Below are positions 61,537 to 64,000 of a DNA stretch of 64,000 nucleotides, piece after piece. This DNA is from an uncultured Pelagibacteraceae bacterium (GTDB lineage: Bacteria > Pseudomonadota > Alphaproteobacteria > Pelagibacterales > Pelagibacteraceae). The stretch is taken from assembly GCA_902635545.1 (NCBI GenBank), contig CACPOL010000001.1, forward strand, positions 124,001 through 188,000, written 5' to 3'. The notes beneath the pieces were generated by a model. That model was not told the DNA's origin. It did not search any database and saw only the letters and a program-made list of their open reading frames with translations. Position numbers and translations under genes: made by a program. Every line of letters begins with the position of its first letter. The first letter of the stretch is position 1.

Positions 61537-62412
61537 TTACTTTTTGATATTTGTAATATTACTTATGTTAGATAAAGCTTTATCAAATTCATCCATATTT
61601 TCTCTTAAAGCTAAACTAGAGATTGAATATATCATTATAAATAATAGTAATAATGGTATCGCTGTTATAACGGTAGCATTACTCTTAATCATAAAAATAT
61701 AAAAAATAATGAATAAAACAGATCGAATAAGCACTGTTTTTCTAAAAACGCTCATAATTGAAAAAGAATGCTTTAAAAGGTTAAAAAAGCTCATTTTAGA
61801 GGGCCCAAAATATCTACTTCCTCTCATTGATGGTATTGAAAATAAATTTTTTTCAATTTTTGTTAATGAACCTGAAAAACTGTTCCAAGTAGCTTTTTCA
61901 TCGATCATCTTTTCAACTGTTAATTTTGATAAACAAGAAAAATTTCCAAATTTGATTAATTTTCCTGTAAAAGTAAAAGTAATTAATTTATGTAATTGAT
62001 AACAGAACTTAAATATTGAGTTTTCTGATCTTTTAATCCTCTCACCAACTATTGGCTTATCATTAGCAACTTTAATATGATTCAAAAAATCTTTTATTTC
62101 CTCTGGTCTATCTTCCCCATCACCATCCATGGGAATTACGTAATCAAAATTATCTTTTTCAAAAATATATTTTAGTCCAGTAGCAATACATCTTGTATGG
62201 CCTTGATTTATTTTCATATTTAAAATTTTGATAGAAAAAATATTATCTAACTTTTTTGTTTCATATTTGTAATCATGATTTGAAGCATCATTAACAATAA
62301 TGATTGAAATTTCAAAATCTGGGTTGATATATAAATCATTTATTTTATCTATGAGCTTAAAAACTGACTGCCAATCGTTATATACGGGAATCAAAATTTT
62401 AATTTTAATCAT
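61537..62412 (-). CDS. Family 2 glycosyltransferase with C-terminal membrane helices
   Basis: This protein of about 291 aa has a GT2 N-terminal domain (IKILIPVYNDWQSVFKLID; IIVNDASNHDY; VIPMDGDGEDRPEEI with the DxD motif) and two C-terminal transmembrane helices, like dolichol- or undecaprenyl-phosphate sugar synthases. The ATG at 62412 overlaps the upstream GT39-like stop (ATGA), which is better than an in-frame start at 62427. It likely makes a lipid-linked sugar donor for the neighbouring GT39-like enzyme. Confidence 0.83.
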   Translation of the reverse strand: MIKIKILIPVYNDWQSVFKLIDKINDLYINPDFEISIIIVNDASNHDYKYETKKLDNIFSIKILNMKINQGHTRCIATGLKYIFEKDNFDYVIPMDGDGEDRPEEIKDFLNHIKVANDKPIVGERIKRSENSIFKFCYQLHKLITFTFTGKLIKFGNFSCLSKLTVEKMIDEKATWNSFSGSLTKIEKNLFSIPSMRGSRYFGPSKMSFFNLLKHSFSIMSVFRKTVLIRSVLFIIFYIFMIKSNATVITAIPLLLLFIMIYSISSLALRENMDEFDKALSNISNITNIKK

Positions 62413-63731
62413 TTTTTTCCAACACAAATATTATCAACACATAAAAATTTTGATAACGAATTTAATTTTTCATTTGTTATAAATCCACCCCATGAAGGTC
62501 TCGATTTTAAATGATACGAAAGATTACCAGCAACCCACTCATCCCCTAAAACTGTATCAATTTCATCTTTGTTATCTTCATCCCATATATATTGAATTTT
62601 TTTTGCTATTTCTTTTCCAGGATAATCTGTTCTTTTATCTTTATTTGAAATTGACTCATATGAATATAAGGCTGGACTTAAAATTGAAAAAAATAGAAAC
62701 ACAACAATAAAATTTTTTATATTTTTAAAATTAATTTGGTCTTGAAAAATATAAATGAGAAAAAGCCCTAAGAATAAATAAAATGGAGTCATCCACATTG
62801 TTCTTATCTTTGAACCCATTAAAATAGATGTTAACAACATTAAAAAAACTGGAGCTAAAGTAATAAAAAACAAAAAAATAAAATTTTTGTCATTTTTATT
62901 TATCTTAAATTTAATCTTTTTTATCAAAAAGATTACCATAATAAATAATGGTAATAAAATTCCAATTTGTTTTAAAACAAAAATTATTGGATTATAAAAA
63001 TTGTTAAGCAAATTAAACTCATCAGTTCCGGTTCTGTCTAAACCATATATTATAGTTGAGTAATCATTATTGTAGAGCCATATGAGATGAGGGATTAATA
63101 ATACAATAAAAACTTCTAAAGAAATTAAATATCTAAAATCAAATTTTTTTATTTTTTTTATAAAAATAAAATATATAAATAAGAGAAAAATTGATACCAA
63201 TAAATAAATAAAGAGATATTTTGATAGAAAACCTATTGCCGCAAATATTCCAAGTAAAACAAAATCATAAACACTTGTTTTTTTTTCGTTTAAAATCTTC
63301 CAAGAATAGTAAACACTTAATGTCCAAAATGGTAATTGACAAACATTTACATTGAATTCTGGTGAGGTAAAATTATAAAAAAATACTCCTTCTAATAATA
63401 AAACTGAAAATAAAGGTAACAAGTTTCCTCTTAGTATTTTTTTACTAAGATTATATGTAGTGATAAAAGCAATTATCAAAAATAATTGGCTAAGAAGATA
63501 AAAAGCCCAATCTTGAGAACCAAAAATTTGGTAAAATATTTCAAGAAAAAAAGCACTCATTGGAGGATGCTTATTAAAACCCCAGTCTAAATTACTCCCC
63601 CATGCTAACGCTTCAATAACATCTAATGGTAAATTATGATTGGTAAATGTTGGAATTAAGGTCCAAACAATCAAATGAACCGTAATAAAAATATAAAAGA
63701 TATTATCTATTTTTTTTTTATTAAGTTGCAT
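62409..63731 (-). CDS. GT39/ArnT-like membrane glycosyltransferase
   Basis: This protein of about 440 aa has roughly ten transmembrane helices and the family-39 (protein mannosyltransferase/ArnT-like) pattern: LDVIEALAWGSNLDWGFNKHPP near the N-terminus with an acidic residue in the first loop, FYNFTSPEFNVNVCQLPFW, and a soluble C-terminal tail (VLGDEWVAGNLSYHLKSRPSWG). Such enzymes move a lipid-linked sugar onto lipid A, a protein or another glycan. The ATG at 63731 is preferred to a TTG at 63758. It is coupled to the GT2 gene, likely its donor-making partner. Confidence 0.85.
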   Translation of the reverse strand: MQLNKKKIDNIFYIFITVHLIVWTLIPTFTNHNLPLDVIEALAWGSNLDWGFNKHPPMSAFFLEIFYQIFGSQDWAFYLLSQLFLIIAFITTYNLSKKILRGNLLPLFSVLLLEGVFFYNFTSPEFNVNVCQLPFWTLSVYYSWKILNEKKTSVYDFVLLGIFAAIGFLSKYLFIYLLVSIFLLFIYFIFIKKIKKFDFRYLISLEVFIVLLIPHLIWLYNNDYSTIIYGLDRTGTDEFNLLNNFYNPIIFVLKQIGILLPLFIMVIFLIKKIKFKINKNDKNFIFLFFITLAPVFLMLLTSILMGSKIRTMWMTPFYLFLGLFLIYIFQDQINFKNIKNFIVVFLFFSILSPALYSYESISNKDKRTDYPGKEIAKKIQYIWDEDNKDEIDTVLGDEWVAGNLSYHLKSRPSWGGFITNEKLNSLSKFLCVDNICVGKK

Positions 63732-63810
63732 TTGTTGAATTTTATATGAATTAACCAAACTTGACAGCTATTAATTGCTGAATATACTCCGGCAGTTTAA
63801 ATAACTATAT

Positions 63811-64000
63811 ATGCCTAAAACTTCAAAAGTAGTTAAAAAAAAACCAAAAATACCTACTAAAAATTCTCCGTCAGTTATAAAAATATCAAAAAACTATATT
63901 CCTAAAGATACAGAAAAATATATGTGTGACAAACATAAAGTATTTTTCAAAATGAAGCTTCAAGAATGGAAAAAAGAGTTAGTGAAAGCAAATAATGAAG
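63811..64000 (+). CDS. dksA: DksA/TraR-family RNA polymerase-binding protein (partial)
   Basis: The first 63 codons of a DksA-like protein are visible, running off the right edge. The start is basic (MPKTSKVVKKKPKIPTKN), followed by NYIPKDTEKYMCDKHKVFFK and LQEWKKELVKANNE, which corresponds to the N-terminal helical entry region of DksA (YM-x-xx-FF-x-x-L). DksA binds the RNA polymerase secondary channel and mediates the stringent response with ppGpp. The zinc finger and the coiled-coil acidic tip are not in the window, so the assignment rests on the N-terminal part. Confidence 0.78.
   Translation, partial: MPKTSKVVKKKPKIPTKNSPSVIKISKNYIPKDTEKYMCDKHKVFFKMKLQEWKKELVKANNE

Noticed and set aside
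1-64000. CRISPR arrays, insertion sequences, prophage, tRNA and rRNA genes
   Set aside because: No spaced direct repeats, transposase, integrase or cloverleaf or rRNA sequence was seen when reading the window; small RNAs could still be missed by eye.

Overview
The window reads as a chromosome segment of a streamlined marine alphaproteobacterium of the SAR11 clade (Candidatus Pelagibacter or a close relative). The reasons are the very low GC content with A/T homopolymer runs, almost no intergenic DNA (no gene-free stretch reaches 300 bases), genes that touch or overlap, and a typical SAR11 gene set: a glycine betaine ABC transporter with fused permease, tetrameric sarcosine oxidase, Fhs, GS-like/GlxBCD/Amt, IscR-Suf, and an IMP dehydrogenase without CBS domains. 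I saw no rRNA, tRNA, insertion sequence, prophage or CRISPR array. Identification rests on recognised protein families and motifs; no database search was run.

Layout. 1-2.4 kb: iscR-sufB-sufC (sufC runs off the left edge), with an IscR-type operator over the iscR promoter. 2.5-11 kb: alpha/beta hydrolase, anmK, tyrS, an AsmA-like envelope protein, then a puzzling three-gene operon (M19-like dipeptidase homologue, a 550-aa unknown, a DUF3726 protein). 11-17 kb: purEK, an exported metallo-beta-lactamase-fold hydrolase, GNAT, cold-shock protein, aspartate racemase, small unknowns, DMT transporter. 17-24 kb: soxBDAG (leftward) diverging from fhs (rightward). 24-31 kb: a leftward glycine betaine uptake locus (opuAC, MORN protein, membrane protein, proV, fused proW) continuing into a gpsA-like gene and a class I glutamine amidotransferase. 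31-44.4 kb: a rightward nitrogen/amine island: DUF1989-GcvT fusion, small winged-helix-like protein, FAD amine oxidoreductase, GS-like ligase, GlxB/C/D (MgsABC-like), an unknown, Amt, two tiny membrane proteins, a second GS-like ligase, TerC. 44.4-51.3 kb: panB, guaA, TPR protein, guaB, rlmE, glycosyltransferase, pssA, psd. 51.3-64 kb: icd, alaS, recA, TolC-like protein, glycerate kinase-like protein, GFA protein, SOUL protein, umuDC, two glycosyltransferases and the start of dksA.

How it fits together. The central 17-44 kb looks like a system for taking up methylated nitrogen compounds (glycine betaine and relatives), stripping methyl groups onto tetrahydrofolate (soxBDAG, GcvT-domain proteins), oxidising the C1 units (Fhs) and recovering the nitrogen (GS-like and glutamate-synthase-like enzymes, Amt). 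All three modules of an N-methylglutamate-type methylamine pathway have candidate genes here, but which substrates the individual enzymes use cannot be settled from sequence alone. The most unusual items are the tandem-DUF1989-GcvT fusion, the dipeptidase homologue lacking its first metal-binding motif and bridging Glu beside two uncharacterised partners, and convergent gene pairs that share a single palindromic TTAA as a double stop.
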